NCBI RefSeq assembly: GCF_014645355.1
Contig: NZ_BMLS01000008.1
Span: forward strand, 1-64,000
DNA length: 64,000 bases
DNA from: Bowmanella pacifica
GTDB taxonomy: Bacteria > Pseudomonadota > Gammaproteobacteria > Enterobacterales > Alteromonadaceae
Reading direction: 5' to 3'
Program-made: the position numbers and the translations under genes
Shown: one piece after another, positions 17,079 through 26,386 of the stretch
Layout of the letters: the number at the start of each line of letters is the position of its first letter
How positions within the stretch are numbered: position 1 is the first letter of the stretch
The notes under the pieces: generated by a model
What the model was told of the DNA's origin: nothing
The model's input: only the letters and a program-made list of their open reading frames with translations
Database searches by the model: none

Positions 17079-18614
17079 ATGCCGATTTTTCGATTTACAT
17101 TACTTCTGTTCTGTTTGTTATTTCAGACAGTCTGTTTTGCCGACATCTTCCGGCGCGCAATCTTGGATTTACCCAGCTCCTTTGATCCCCGGCTGAATGT
17201 GACTAATACAGACAGCTTGCTCACCCTAGAATTGTTTGCTGGCATAACCCGCATTAACCGCGATGGTGAAGTTGTAGGGGACGTTGCCTCTCATTGGGAA
17301 CGGCTCGAACAAGGAAAGGGTTACCGGTTTTATCTGCGCAAAGAAGCACGCTGGTCCGACGGGGAGCCGGTTGTGGCGATGGATTTTGTACAGGGCTTCC
17401 GCCATTTACTCAGCACAGGTAAACCCCTGCCTAGTTGGTTTATGCCACTGCAAGCCGATACAGCTAAAGGCATAACTGTTCAGCCTGAATCTGCGCTGGG
17501 AATGTTTGCTGTGTCTGAGCATGTTCTGGATATCGTCGTTTCTTCGCCCACGGAGCAATTATTGTATTGGTTGGCAGATAGCGCCGCCATGCCTCTGCCT
17601 TCTCATCTTTTTGAACAATTCGGACTGGGCTGGGCGAGACAGCAGCCGCTGGTTAGCAATGGCCCTTATCTGCTCGCAGGAACTGAGTTAAATCGCATTC
17701 ATCTGCGTCGTAATCCGTATTACCAGGATACGGAAAAGGTGGCTATTGAACAGGTTGTCTATGAACGTTTGCCCGATAACATCACCTTGGTTCGTTATCT
17801 GGCACAAAGTCAGGCCGATGTGGCCAGTGGATTGGCATATTTTCAAATCAAGGGCGCGAAAAACCTGCCGGATTATCATTTTTCACGCCAGCGGCGCATG
17901 ACCTTACTGATGTTCTTTATGAATCCCCAAGCCAAAGCGCTTCAGGACAGCCGGGTTAGGCAAGCTTTGTATCTGACCATGGACAGAAATATGATGGTAC
18001 ATAACCGTGATAAAGGCGAAGAGGCCATGTACGGCCTTATTCCTGATATGGCGGACTATGCCGCCCAAGCCGGTACCCAGAGGACTCATTCACAGCAACG
18101 TGAACAAGCCCGGCAATTGATGAAAAGTGCCGGGTACAATAAAGACAAGCCTCTGCCACTGCGTTTGGTGACCTCAGACCGTGAGCCTAGCGTGATTGAT
18201 GCGGCCTTGGCCAAACGTATATGGGCGGATTTACCGGTAAGGATTGAAATAGAAAGGGCCCCCTTTCGGGATGTGGTTAAACGTATTCAGGCCGGGCAGT
18301 TTGATATGGTGAGGCGCATGTGGCAGGCCGAATATGGTGATCCTATGCGTATGTTGGATATTTATCTGCCACCTAACCTGGATTGGCAGGGCTTGCCCGA
18401 AACGCAATTGCAGGAGTTACTTGAAGAGGTTTCACAAAGTGGCAGAAGCCGAAATCAAAGCATAAAAGCACTTGAACGATTTCTGTTGTCGCAATACTTA
18501 GCGGTACCTGTGCTGCAAAATGTCACCTATCACTTGCTGGCCAACCGCGTTGATGGCTGGTCAGATAATGCTCTGGCACGCAATGAAAGCCGCTGGTTAT
18601 CGTTGGCCCAATAA
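17079..18614 (+). CDS. Orphan family 5 extracellular solute-binding protein
   Basis: A periplasmic binding protein of the OppA/DppA type (511 aa). It has a signal peptide (FRFTLLLFCLLFQTVCFA) and then DLPSSFDPRLNVTNTDSL, LFAGITRINRDGEVVGDVA and W-SDGEPV segments typical of the family. The ATG at 17079 was chosen because it begins the signal peptide; in-frame starts at 16995 and 17037 would bury it. These proteins bind oligopeptides, dipeptides or similar ligands for an ABC importer, but no permease or ATPase gene is adjacent. It may use a transporter encoded elsewhere or act as a periplasmic sensor. Confidence 0.85.
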   Translation: MPIFRFTLLLFCLLFQTVCFADIFRRAILDLPSSFDPRLNVTNTDSLLTLELFAGITRINRDGEVVGDVASHWERLEQGKGYRFYLRKEARWSDGEPVVAMDFVQGFRHLLSTGKPLPSWFMPLQADTAKGITVQPESALGMFAVSEHVLDIVVSSPTEQLLYWLADSAAMPLPSHLFEQFGLGWARQQPLVSNGPYLLAGTELNRIHLRRNPYYQDTEKVAIEQVVYERLPDNITLVRYLAQSQADVASGLAYFQIKGAKNLPDYHFSRQRRMTLLMFFMNPQAKALQDSRVRQALYLTMDRNMMVHNRDKGEEAMYGLIPDMADYAAQAGTQRTHSQQREQARQLMKSAGYNKDKPLPLRLVTSDREPSVIDAALAKRIWADLPVRIEIERAPFRDVVKRIQAGQFDMVRRMWQAEYGDPMRMLDIYLPPNLDWQGLPETQLQELLEEVSQSGRSRNQSIKALERFLLSQYLAVPVLQNVTYHLLANRVDGWSDNALARNESRWLSLAQ

Positions 18615-18642
18615 CTAACTGTGGCTGGGGCAATTCGCTGGC

Positions 18643-19515
18643 TTATTGGCGTTGCAGCCATTCACAAGCTTGCTGGAGTTTGCCGTTCATTTCCCCATAG
18701 TTTTTCAGGTAATAGCCAAGGGATGAGGGGATGCCCGGAAAGTTCGAAACGGGTAATAGCTGGTTGCCGTTAACGTCTTGCATCAAGGTGTGTCCGCAAA
18801 ATACCAGGCCTTGCCCGGCTTGTGCTTGCTGGATGGCGAAAAGCTCTTGATCAAAGTGCTGCTGTGGGCAGTGAACACTATGTGCCGGCAGCTGTTGACT
18901 AAATGCCTGCCACGGGGCGGCGGGTAAAGTGGCGTTCTTCCAAATGGGCAGCAGTATGTTGCAGACCTCGCCTTGTACAAACGCGGCCAATAAGCTGGCT
19001 GTGCCATAGAGATTAAAGGTCTCTTGGCTGAGAATGTTCTGCTGGTTGCTAACTTCTCCAAAACGAATCGCCAGGCCGTTACCAAATTGCGGCGGTGCCA
19101 ACTGCTCACCACTGCGTATCTCAATAAGTGGCTCTGTAATAAAGGTCTGTAAGGCATTAAGTCTGGGCAGCAGCCATAAGGCGGCAAACGAGGAGGTGCA
19201 ATCAATGATTAAACGTTTAGGTTGCTGCTTGAGTTCTTGTATGGCCTGAGCGATGGCAAACAGACTGTTTGAGGTGACGGTGGCCAGCTTTTCGCCTGCG
19301 GGAGTCAGTGTCACCCGGCGGGTGTGGCGGGTAAACAGTGGCTGGCCCAGCCAGCTCTCCAGATTACGGACCTGGTGAGATACCGCCGTGGGTGTCAAAT
19401 GCAAGGCGTCGGCGGCTTGTTTAAAGCTGCCCAAGCGGGCCGCAGACGCAAAGACGCGTAACGCATTCAGCGAAGGGAGATGGTCTGTCATATTGTTTTG
19501 ATGAATTAAATTCAT
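18643..19515 (-). CDS. LysR-family transcriptional regulator
   Basis: A 290-aa regulator with the N-terminal winged helix (LNALRVFASAARLGSFKQAADALHLTPTAVSHQVRNLE; the helix-turn-helix spans about residues 30-50) and a C-terminal co-inducer domain. The start at 19515 has AAAGGAGG 15 nt upstream; a second ATG at 19491 lies closer to the domain start and cannot be excluded. It is divergent from the azoreductase gene with an 83-bp gap, so that gene is its likely target. The domain style resembles the GcvA-like group. The inducer is unknown. Confidence 0.9.
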   Translation of the reverse strand: MNLIHQNNMTDHLPSLNALRVFASAARLGSFKQAADALHLTPTAVSHQVRNLESWLGQPLFTRHTRRVTLTPAGEKLATVTSNSLFAIAQAIQELKQQPKRLIIDCTSSFAALWLLPRLNALQTFITEPLIEIRSGEQLAPPQFGNGLAIRFGEVSNQQNILSQETFNLYGTASLLAAFVQGEVCNILLPIWKNATLPAAPWQAFSQQLPAHSVHCPQQHFDQELFAIQQAQAGQGLVFCGHTLMQDVNGNQLLPVSNFPGIPSSLGYYLKNYGEMNGKLQQACEWLQRQ

Positions 19516-19598
19516 CTGTAGTGTAAAAAACCTCCTTTGTCACAGGCAAGCAAAATTTTCAAAATAACCACTTCCATAATTCAGAAGTGAGTTAATTA

Positions 19599-20291
19599 AT
19601 GAAGATTTTACGAATAGACGCCAGTGTAAGAGGGGATGACAACGAGAGACATTCTTACCGTTCCATTTCCAGGCAGCTTGGCAATGCTTTGATGGAAAGA
19701 TTAAGGGTGAATGAAATTCACCATGAAATTAAGCTCAGAGATGTCGGTAAAACGCCACCGGCTTTTATTGATGAAGCTTGGTTGGCGGCATGTTTTACCC
19801 CATTGGAAAAACGTACCGCCGAGCAACAGCAGACGTTGGCGCTTTCTGATCAGCTATTTGATGAATTAGCCTGGGCGGATGTTCTGCTGATTACCACCCC
19901 GATGTATAACTATGGCATGCCGGCAGCATTGAAAGCCTGGATTGATCAGGTGAGTCGGGTTAATAAAACCTTTAGCTTTGATTTAGCCCGCGGCGATTTT
20001 CCCATCGCGCCGTTATTGTCAGGCAAGCAGCTGATATTGCTTTCTTCAACCGGCGAGTTTGGTTTTGAAGCGGGTGGGGTGCGAGAGCAGATGAATCATT
20101 TAGCACCGCATATTCGTGCGCTCAGCCCTTATCTTGGGGTAGAACAGATAGAGGAAGTTCAGGTGCAGTATCAGGAATTTGATGATGCCCGGCATCAGGC
20201 CTCACTGCGTCAAGGGTTTGCGTTGACGGTAGAGATTGCTGACAGGCTCAGCAACAGTGCCTTTTCTTACAGAGAAAAGGCTAGCGCTTGA
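19599..20291 (+). CDS. azoR: FMN-dependent NADH:quinone oxidoreductase / azoreductase
   Basis: A flavodoxin-fold enzyme that reduces quinones or azo compounds with NAD(P)H in the cytoplasm. MKILRIDASVRG is the phosphate-binding start, and TTPMYNYGMPAALKAWIDQ is the family hallmark that contacts FMN. At 230 aa it is somewhat longer than Escherichia coli AzoR (about 200). It lies divergent from a LysR regulator, a common arrangement in which the regulator responds to an electrophile or quinone. The family is clear; the exact substrate is not. Confidence 0.85.
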   Translation: MKILRIDASVRGDDNERHSYRSISRQLGNALMERLRVNEIHHEIKLRDVGKTPPAFIDEAWLAACFTPLEKRTAEQQQTLALSDQLFDELAWADVLLITTPMYNYGMPAALKAWIDQVSRVNKTFSFDLARGDFPIAPLLSGKQLILLSSTGEFGFEAGGVREQMNHLAPHIRALSPYLGVEQIEEVQVQYQEFDDARHQASLRQGFALTVEIADRLSNSAFSYREKASA

Positions 20292-20305
20292 GTCTCAATC
20301 AGGGC

Positions 20306-20337
20306 TAAAAGCTGGCCGGTCGGTGTGCGACCGGCCA
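20306..20337 (-). terminator. Terminator of the DUF3083 gene
   Basis: A perfect 10-bp stem (TGGCCGGTCG / CGACCGGCCA, 5-nt loop, 20313-20337) is followed on the minus strand by a short T run. On the plus strand it lacks T residues, so it serves mainly the minus-strand gene. Confidence 0.7.
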
Positions 20338-20343
20338 GGAACA

Positions 20344-21411
20344 TCAAGCCATATAGCTGATATGCTGATGAAAACGCAGCGTCAGCGCAGTACGGGCTGG
20401 ATCTACGCCCAGATTCTTGGCAAACACCGATAAGGCCTCTTCCACCCGGTTCATAAAATGCCCATAACCGAATTCGGTATTGTCCTCTTTACCCGCCACA
20501 ATAATAAAATGTGCAGTCTCCACCAGATTGTCGTTATCCCAGAAGCCTGCAAACTGTTGGCCAGGGGCATCTGGATCAAAGCTGATTTTTTGCAGTTCAG
20601 CATTGTGCTGACACTGATCTACCTGGCTGTTTCGAACCAAAGGCGTCAGGCCGTTGGCCACCATGGCCAGACGGTCGAGTTTCTTATCCCGGGTGGCTTT
20701 TAGAAACTGTTCTTCAAGTGCCAGGTACAAGGGCGCGAAATTGGCTGCGCCGCTGGCACCAAACTGCTGTTTTAGCTGTCGGGTCATGGGCAAGCTTAGC
20801 GTCACATAGCTGATGGCGGAGTGTTGCTGTGGCAGTTCACATTGTCTGGCTTTGTAGCGCGGATACAGGCCACGCAGTTTGTAACCGTAGCTTTCTTTAT
20901 GTCCCTTTTCATGGGCATATAGGTCGTAAGACAAATGCTGATGGTCGCGGATCTTAATGTGGCAATCCTGCCCGGGCAGCTCGTCTTTTAACTTGGCTAC
21001 CACGTTCATTACTTGCTGGTGGAATTGTGCTGCATGGGCACGAAGATCCGGGCCTGTGGCCAGGAACAGCAGTCGGATCTTACGCGCCTGGTAATCGGGG
21101 CTGATAAACAGGTTTTGACCTTCATGTACCGCTGGGTCATAGAAAAACAGGATCTGCTTGCTGGTCTGAAAGTGCATCGCTTCTATGTGATAGCGTACCA
21201 CCGGCAATTTATCGTTGGCGATCATATGCACATTATGCAGACCGGCTTGCTCGGCCAGGGCAAAGAAGCGTTGGCTGAGCGTTTCGTAGCAGGTTTGGGC
21301 ACTGTCAAAATGCTGATAGAAGGCGTCATCGGTTTTGATTTCTGCCATCAGATATTGGTTTGATCTGGCGTTAGTAGGAATATACACCCGATGTTTTGAA
21401 TGACTGGCCAT
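20344..21411 (-). CDS. DUF3083 family protein
   Basis: A 355-aa soluble protein with no signal peptide. The N-terminal stretch HRVYIPTNARSNQYLMAEI and the segments NVHMIANDKLPVVRYHIEA, QILFFYDPAVHEGQNL and KIRLLFLATGPDLR match what I recall of the DUF3083 family, which is found in Shewanella and other Alteromonadales. No biochemical role is known to me. Internal similarity is suggested: the two halves both contain 'PLVRxx' or 'PVVRYH' followed by a beta-rich segment, so it may be a duplicated fold. It appears to be transcribed alone. Confidence 0.7.
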   Translation of the reverse strand: MASHSKHRVYIPTNARSNQYLMAEIKTDDAFYQHFDSAQTCYETLSQRFFALAEQAGLHNVHMIANDKLPVVRYHIEAMHFQTSKQILFFYDPAVHEGQNLFISPDYQARKIRLLFLATGPDLRAHAAQFHQQVMNVVAKLKDELPGQDCHIKIRDHQHLSYDLYAHEKGHKESYGYKLRGLYPRYKARQCELPQQHSAISYVTLSLPMTRQLKQQFGASGAANFAPLYLALEEQFLKATRDKKLDRLAMVANGLTPLVRNSQVDQCQHNAELQKISFDPDAPGQQFAGFWDNDNLVETAHFIIVAGKEDNTEFGYGHFMNRVEEALSVFAKNLGVDPARTALTLRFHQHISYMA

Positions 21412-21597
21412 GCTGTCTCCTAGGACTGAGTAACTATTGATGGCGGGTATTCTATCCAGCGATGTGTGACGAAAAGTTGTTCCAGATTAAGTTTTTTCTG
21501 GGTTGTGAGATTTAGGGCAAAAACCCAACCACTTTTTGATCTCGGACAAAAAATGCTGCCGAGAAGTAGCCTGGTCCACGCAAAAACAGGCGACCGG

Positions 21598-21771
21598 TTA
21601 AAGCATATAGCGAATCAGTTGCACGATGGCCAGGATGATCATCAGCGGCCAGATCCAGCGGCTGAGACTGGCAACCTGTTCGGGAGTAAAACGATGGCGC
21701 GAACGTTCCAGCAAGGGAATAAGCACAAACAGGGCGATAAACAAGCCACCGAGAATATATAATACTGTCAT
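21598..21771 (-). CDS. Small two-helix membrane protein, 57 aa
   Basis: Translation gives MTVLYILGGLFIALFVLIP, a charged loop (LLERSRHRFTPEQVASLSR) and WIWPLMIILAIVQLIRYML. This is two hydrophobic helices joined by a positively charged turn, so it is an inner-membrane hairpin. A strong AAAGGAAGG ribosome site lies five bases before the ATG, and the stop is TAA. The overall composition is that of a real gene, and the site plus helix pattern is unlikely by chance. I know no function. It is divergent from the M1 aminopeptidase gene. Confidence 0.7.
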   Translation of the reverse strand: MTVLYILGGLFIALFVLIPLLERSRHRFTPEQVASLSRWIWPLMIILAIVQLIRYML

Positions 21772-21879
21772 CAGACCTTCCTTTCTTGCTGACTGGGCGC
21801 AGCGACGATGACCCGCCGTTGGGTCTTAGTGGCAAATATGCCACAATCAGCGCCAACATTATAACTACAAGGAACATCG

Positions 21880-23772
21880 ATGGAATTTAAAATCGCCTCT
21901 GTTGTCCTGCTCGGCCTTAGCCTGACAGCATGCAGCCAAGCCCCCGAACAGGCTAACTCAACCGAACCTACAGCCGCTGCCACAGAACAAAATAATGGAA
22001 TGGTGGTGAGCAAGGACTATCACTCATTTGCTAACCCTGAGCAAATCAAGGTGAACCACCTGGATCTTGATCTGGATGTGGACTTCAGCCAACAGATTAT
22101 TTCTGGTGATGCCACTATTCAGTTCACGCGTGTTGAGCCTAATGCCACAACATTGGTGTTAGATACCCGCGATCTGACTATAGAGCGGGTAACCGCCATG
22201 GGACAAGATATTCCCTTTACCCTGGCCAAGGCAGACTCACACTTAGGTGCCGCGCTTCGCATTGAAGTGCCAGCGAAAGTGGAAGCCGTAACTGTCACTT
22301 ACCATACCTCGCCGCAGGCAAGTGGCGTGCAGTGGCTGACACCGGAGCAAACCGCCGGTAAGCAGCAGCCGTTTTTATTTACCCAGGCACAGGCTATTCA
22401 TGCTCGTAGCTTTATTCCCTTGCAAGACTCGCCGCAGGTTAGGGTGACCTATCAAGCGACTATTCGCACACCGGCCGAGTTGTTGGCGGTGATGAGTGCA
22501 TCGAATGATCCGGCCACCGAGCGTGATGGGGAGTATCATTTTTCCATGCCTCAGCCTATTCCCTCTTATCTGATTGCTCTGGCGGTGGGCGATCTGGCTT
22601 TCAAGCCTATGGGCGAGCGCACTGGTGTGTATGCTGAGCCTTCTATGCTAGATGCGGCAGCTAAGGAGTTTGAAGATACCGAGGCGATGTTGAATGTCAC
22701 GGAGAAGAAGTTTGGTCAGTACCGCTGGGACAGATATGACCTGTTGATCCTGCCCCCGTCATTTCCTTTTGGCGGTATGGAAAATCCGCGCTTGTCCTTT
22801 ATTACGCCCACTGTGATCGCCGGTGATAAGAGCCTGGTGTCGCTGATTGCTCACGAGCTGGCGCATTCCTGGTCGGGTAACACGGTGACTAATGCCACCT
22901 GGCGTGACCTGTGGTTGAACGAAGGCTTCACCACCTATCTGACCTATCGCATTATGGAAATGATTTATGGTCCGGAACGAGAAGAGATGGAATTTGAATT
23001 GGGGCAGCAGTCATTAGAGGCGGATATTGGCAGTTTACCGCCGGCCGATCAGATGCTGGCTATTGATCTGCGCGGTCGCGATCCTGATGATGTGTTTTCT
23101 GATATTCCCTATGAAAAAGGTGCCTTGTTTGCTCGTGAGCTTGAGCAAAAAGTAGGACGCGATGCCTTTGATAAATTCCTGATGGGCTATTTTGAGCACT
23201 TTGCCTTCCAGAGCATTACCACAGATCAATTTATTGCTTATTTAGATGACACGCTGCTGAAGGAGCATGCAGATAAGCTTGACCCTAAACGTATTCAACA
23301 ATGGATCTTCGAGCCAGGCATTCCGAATGGCGCGCCCATGGCGCACTCAGATGCCTTTACTAAGGTAGATGCGGCACGGGATAATTGGCTGTCTGGCGAA
23401 TTGAAGGCAGCACAGATTGATACCAGCAACTGGAATACGCATCAGTGGCTACACTTTCTCAACAACATGCCTGAAACGCTAACTCAAGCGCAGATGCTTG
23501 AGTTAGACCAGGTCTTTGCGCTAACCCAGGCTGGCAATAATGAAATTGCCCATAGCTGGTTACTGATGGCGGTCAATAACTGGTATGAACCGGCATTGCC
23601 CCGTTTGCATGAGTATTTGGTGCACATAGGCCGTAATAAACTGGTCAAGCCGCTGTATCAGGCGCTGTCAAAAACCGAGCAAGGTAAAGCCTTTGGCCAA
23701 AAGGCCTTTGCCGAAGCTAAGTCTGGCTATCACCCCTTGACGGTGAAAGCCAACGAAGGCTACGTAGAATAA
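21880..23772 (+). CDS. M1-family aminopeptidase, lipoprotein
   Basis: A zinc metallopeptidase of 630 aa, of the leukotriene A4 hydrolase-like cold-active type. The N-terminus is a lipoprotein signal (LSLTACS, Cys18). The exopeptidase motif FGGMEN is at about residue 297, and the zinc site HELAH is at 325-329 with the third ligand Glu at 348 (LWLNEGFTTYL). The C-terminal helical domain (about 500-630) is as in leukotriene A4 hydrolase homologues. It removes N-terminal residues from peptides, probably in the periplasm. It is followed by an intrinsic terminator and is transcribed alone. Confidence 0.95.
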   Translation: MEFKIASVVLLGLSLTACSQAPEQANSTEPTAAATEQNNGMVVSKDYHSFANPEQIKVNHLDLDLDVDFSQQIISGDATIQFTRVEPNATTLVLDTRDLTIERVTAMGQDIPFTLAKADSHLGAALRIEVPAKVEAVTVTYHTSPQASGVQWLTPEQTAGKQQPFLFTQAQAIHARSFIPLQDSPQVRVTYQATIRTPAELLAVMSASNDPATERDGEYHFSMPQPIPSYLIALAVGDLAFKPMGERTGVYAEPSMLDAAAKEFEDTEAMLNVTEKKFGQYRWDRYDLLILPPSFPFGGMENPRLSFITPTVIAGDKSLVSLIAHELAHSWSGNTVTNATWRDLWLNEGFTTYLTYRIMEMIYGPEREEMEFELGQQSLEADIGSLPPADQMLAIDLRGRDPDDVFSDIPYEKGALFARELEQKVGRDAFDKFLMGYFEHFAFQSITTDQFIAYLDDTLLKEHADKLDPKRIQQWIFEPGIPNGAPMAHSDAFTKVDAARDNWLSGELKAAQIDTSNWNTHQWLHFLNNMPETLTQAQMLELDQVFALTQAGNNEIAHSWLLMAVNNWYEPALPRLHEYLVHIGRNKLVKPLYQALSKTEQGKAFGQKAFAEAKSGYHPLTVKANEGYVE

Positions 23773-23778
23773 CCAAGA

Positions 23779-23798
23779 GGGCCGTGAGGCCCTTTTTT
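23779..23798 (+). terminator. Intrinsic terminator after the M1 peptidase
   Basis: A GGGCC / GGCCC stem with a GTGA tetraloop is followed by six T residues, 7 nt after the stop codon. Confidence 0.85.
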
Positions 23799-23873
23799 AT
23801 GTTCAGGATGAACGGTATGCCACGGTGGCAAGGATGCCAAGGAGTGGCGATGTCCGTTTAATAGGGAGTAGGC

Positions 23874-24260
23874 ATGCTGCAAAGCATTCATCATGTGGCG
23901 ATTATTTGCCGGGATTACCCGAGATCCAAAGCGTTTTATACTGAAACACTGGGTTTGCAGATTATTGCAGAACATCATCGCGCCGAGCGGGATTCCTGGA
24001 AACTGGATTTGGCCTTACCCGATGGTGGCCAGGTGGAGTTATTTTCTTTTCCCAGTCCGCCGGCCCGGGTTAGCCGGCCGGAAGCTTGTGGCCTAAGACA
24101 TCTGGCCTTTGTGGTGGAGGAGCTGGATAGTGTTGTTGCTGCGCTGCAAGCTAAAGGCGTGGATGTAGAGCCCATCCGGGTGGATGAATACACCCATCGG
24201 CGGTTTACCTTTTTTGCCGATCCGGATGGACTGCCTTTAGAGTTGTATGAGCTTAACTAA
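23874..24260 (+). CDS. VOC-family protein, YaeR/GloA2-like
   Basis: A 128-aa vicinal oxygen chelate protein. The metal ligands fit the family: His in [20 protein letters not shown], Glu in VELFSFP, His in [12 protein letters not shown] and Glu in LPLELYELN. The [13 protein letters not shown] segment is typical of the YaeR/SMU1112c subgroup, which is a glyoxalase-like group of uncertain substrate. It overlaps the converging chemoreceptor gene by 8 nt at the 3' end. Confidence 0.85.
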   Translation: MLQSIHHVAIICRDYPRSKAFYTETLGLQIIAEHHRAERDSWKLDLALPDGGQVELFSFPSPPARVSRPEACGLRHLAFVVEELDSVVAALQAKGVDVEPIRVDEYTHRRFTFFADPDGLPLELYELN

Positions 24261-25887
24261 GCTGAAATTTCTCTACCTGATTTTCCAGTTGTACTACTAA
24301 TTGTTTTATCTGGTCGGTTGCTTGATGCGCTTGCTGTGACAAACTGGCGTTGTCTGAGGCAATCTTGGCGATTTCATCAACCCTGCTGCTGGTGCCTTGC
24401 CCGGCCTTTAGCTGGGTATCTGCGGCATGAGAGATATGTTCGCTCATCGCCATAATGGCCGACAGAGACTGGCCAATATGCGACAGTTGCTCCGAGACCT
24501 GACTGGCATTTTTTACCGCCTGTTCGCTGGTGGTGATACTGGCACTGACCGACGATTTGGCTTCTTTGGTGGCCGTTTGCAGTTTGCCTATCGTCTGTTG
24601 TATCTCACCTGTGCTGGCTTGGGTGCGCTGTGCCAACTGCCTGACTTCGTCAGCCACCACCGCGAAGCCCCGGCCTTGTTCACCGGCTCTGGCCGCTTCA
24701 ATGGCGGCATTTAAGGCAAGCAGATTGGTTTGCTCGGCGATGCCCTGAATAACCGACAATACGCTGGCTATCTGGCTGACCTCGTCTTCCAGTACCTGAA
24801 TATTGCTGCCTGCCTGTTCAATCTGGCGCTCTAGCAGCGCGATAGTGGAGGTGGACTGGTCGGTTAATTCATTGGCTTGCTTTCCCTGCTCATCGGCAGA
24901 ACTGACCGACTGAGACGTCAGCTCAGATTGCTCGGCGACTTGCTGAGCGGAGTGGGTTAATTCACCTATGGTGGTGGCCACCAGTTGGGCTTGGGTATTA
25001 AGGGTGTGAGTGAGTTTATCCAGCTCATCAAATCGGGACTGCGAATCCTGGCTCTGTGTTTGCAGGCTGTGAGAGGCTGATTTAATGCTTTGTACGACTT
25101 CGCGCAGTTTGCTTTGCATATGGATAACGGCGCCTAGAATGCTGTCTCTGGCTATGGCATCTTGGTTGTCTGCTAACCGCAGATCGCCTTTGGAAACGCG
25201 CATCACCGACTCTCTGACCTGGCGGATTTCGCCGCCCAGCGCATGACTTAAGCTGAAACCGAAGCGAGCCAGCGCCAGGGCCAGGGCAATAGCGATAACT
25301 ATCGATAAACTAATTAACCAGATAGCCGTATCCCAGTAGCGCTGGTCAACCTCCTGGTAACTGATACCGGTGCCGACATACCAGCCCCATTGTGGGGTTT
25401 TCTGTACTACCGAGGTGAGGTCGACGATTTCACCGTTGCGCTCATCATTCCAATAATAGGTAATAATTTCGCCGGTCCGGTTACCCACCAGTCCCTTAAC
25501 CATCTGGCCAATGCTTTTGCCTTGTGCATCGGTAAAGTCGTTAAAGCTGGTGTCGTGAAGTTGAGGGTCGTGTGGGGTGGCAACAAAATCTAACTGATCA
25601 TTAACCACATAAACGTATTCAGAGTCGTGATATTTGTTTTCCCTGAGGATCTGCGTCGCCAGTTTTTTGGCTTGCTGTTCCTCTAGCTCTCCTGCTGACA
25701 CCATGAATTCAAATTGCTGAATCACATTGACGGTGCTTTTCATCAATTGATTGATACGAGCTATGTTGTCTCCTTCACTGGCTAACCTCAGTATATGTAA
25801 GCCGATAAAAGACACAGCCAGCAGAGACAGAAAAATACTGACGGCAAAAGCGATGATCTTGGCGCGTAAACTGAAAGAGTGGAACAT
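24253..25887 (-). CDS. Methyl-accepting chemotaxis protein with a Cache sensor
   Basis: A 544-aa receptor. It has TM1 at about residues 10-30, a periplasmic single-Cache domain (about 40-185, with [20 protein letters not shown] and [15 protein letters not shown]), TM2 at about 195-213, HAMP and the cytoplasmic signalling coiled coil. The conserved hairpin tip [20 protein letters not shown] binds CheA and CheW. The ATG at 25887 was chosen because GGGGGA lies just upstream and it begins the TM segment. Single-Cache receptors often sense small organic acids or amines. The ligand is not readable here. Confidence 0.92.
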   Translation of the reverse strand: MFHSFSLRAKIIAFAVSIFLSLLAVSFIGLHILRLASEGDNIARINQLMKSTVNVIQQFEFMVSAGELEEQQAKKLATQILRENKYHDSEYVYVVNDQLDFVATPHDPQLHDTSFNDFTDAQGKSIGQMVKGLVGNRTGEIITYYWNDERNGEIVDLTSVVQKTPQWGWYVGTGISYQEVDQRYWDTAIWLISLSIVIAIALALALARFGFSLSHALGGEIRQVRESVMRVSKGDLRLADNQDAIARDSILGAVIHMQSKLREVVQSIKSASHSLQTQSQDSQSRFDELDKLTHTLNTQAQLVATTIGELTHSAQQVAEQSELTSQSVSSADEQGKQANELTDQSTSTIALLERQIEQAGSNIQVLEDEVSQIASVLSVIQGIAEQTNLLALNAAIEAARAGEQGRGFAVVADEVRQLAQRTQASTGEIQQTIGKLQTATKEAKSSVSASITTSEQAVKNASQVSEQLSHIGQSLSAIMAMSEHISHAADTQLKAGQGTSSRVDEIAKIASDNASLSQQAHQATDQIKQLVVQLENQVEKFQLS

Positions 25888-26080
25888 AAATCCCCCGAAG
25901 TAGCTCAACGTCCGATGTTAGTTTTTGTGGTTATATTTAAATCATCCTTGTGACAATTTACCAAAAGCAGGGGGGTTGGCAACAGGTTGATAACAATTGC
26001 TGTGGTTAAATTACAAGATTAGATGCGAACTAACGTAAGTGTAGGGGAGAGAAAGCCAGCTTATCCAGCATAGGTCTGGA

Positions 26081-26323
26081 TTAAGGCTGGTCACGATGCC
26101 GCTCTTTTGGGGCAAGCAGCTCGCTTATCAGCGTTTCCAGATAGCTGATCACGATCAACAAGGTTAAACTCGCGACCAGGGCTGCAACGGCAAATATCTG
26201 TTGTTCTTCGGGGTTACCAAACAGAAAATTGAGCAAAAACAAAAAGCCTAATAACAGCAGATAGATTCTGATGGCTTTTGCACGATGGCGGCGAAGTAGA
26301 TGCCTCAATTTTTGTTCTGACAT
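26081..26323 (-). CDS. Small membrane protein, 80 aa
   Basis: A basic N-terminus (LRHLLRRHRAKAIR) precedes two hydrophobic helices (YLLLLGFLFLLNFLFG and IFAVAALVASLTLLIVISYL) and a charged tail. It is an inner-membrane protein of no family I recognise. It is transcribed alone between a chemoreceptor and a LysR regulator. Confidence 0.6.
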   Translation of the reverse strand: MSEQKLRHLLRRHRAKAIRIYLLLLGFLFLLNFLFGNPEEQQIFAVAALVASLTLLIVISYLETLISELLAPKERHRDQP

Positions 26324-26386
26324 GTCACATCCCTGATTAACATCCAGCGCGGCTGATGATGTCCGATACCACTCATTACTATTAAG

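Noticed and set aside
16919-17185. Plus-strand open frame of 88 codons overlapping the binding-protein signal peptide.
   Set aside because: It is in a different frame from the well-supported binding protein and has no ribosome site.
21512-21877. Minus-strand open frame of 121 codons before the M1 peptidase.
   Set aside because: It overlaps the 57-codon membrane protein in another frame; that one has the ribosome site and a sensible helix pattern.
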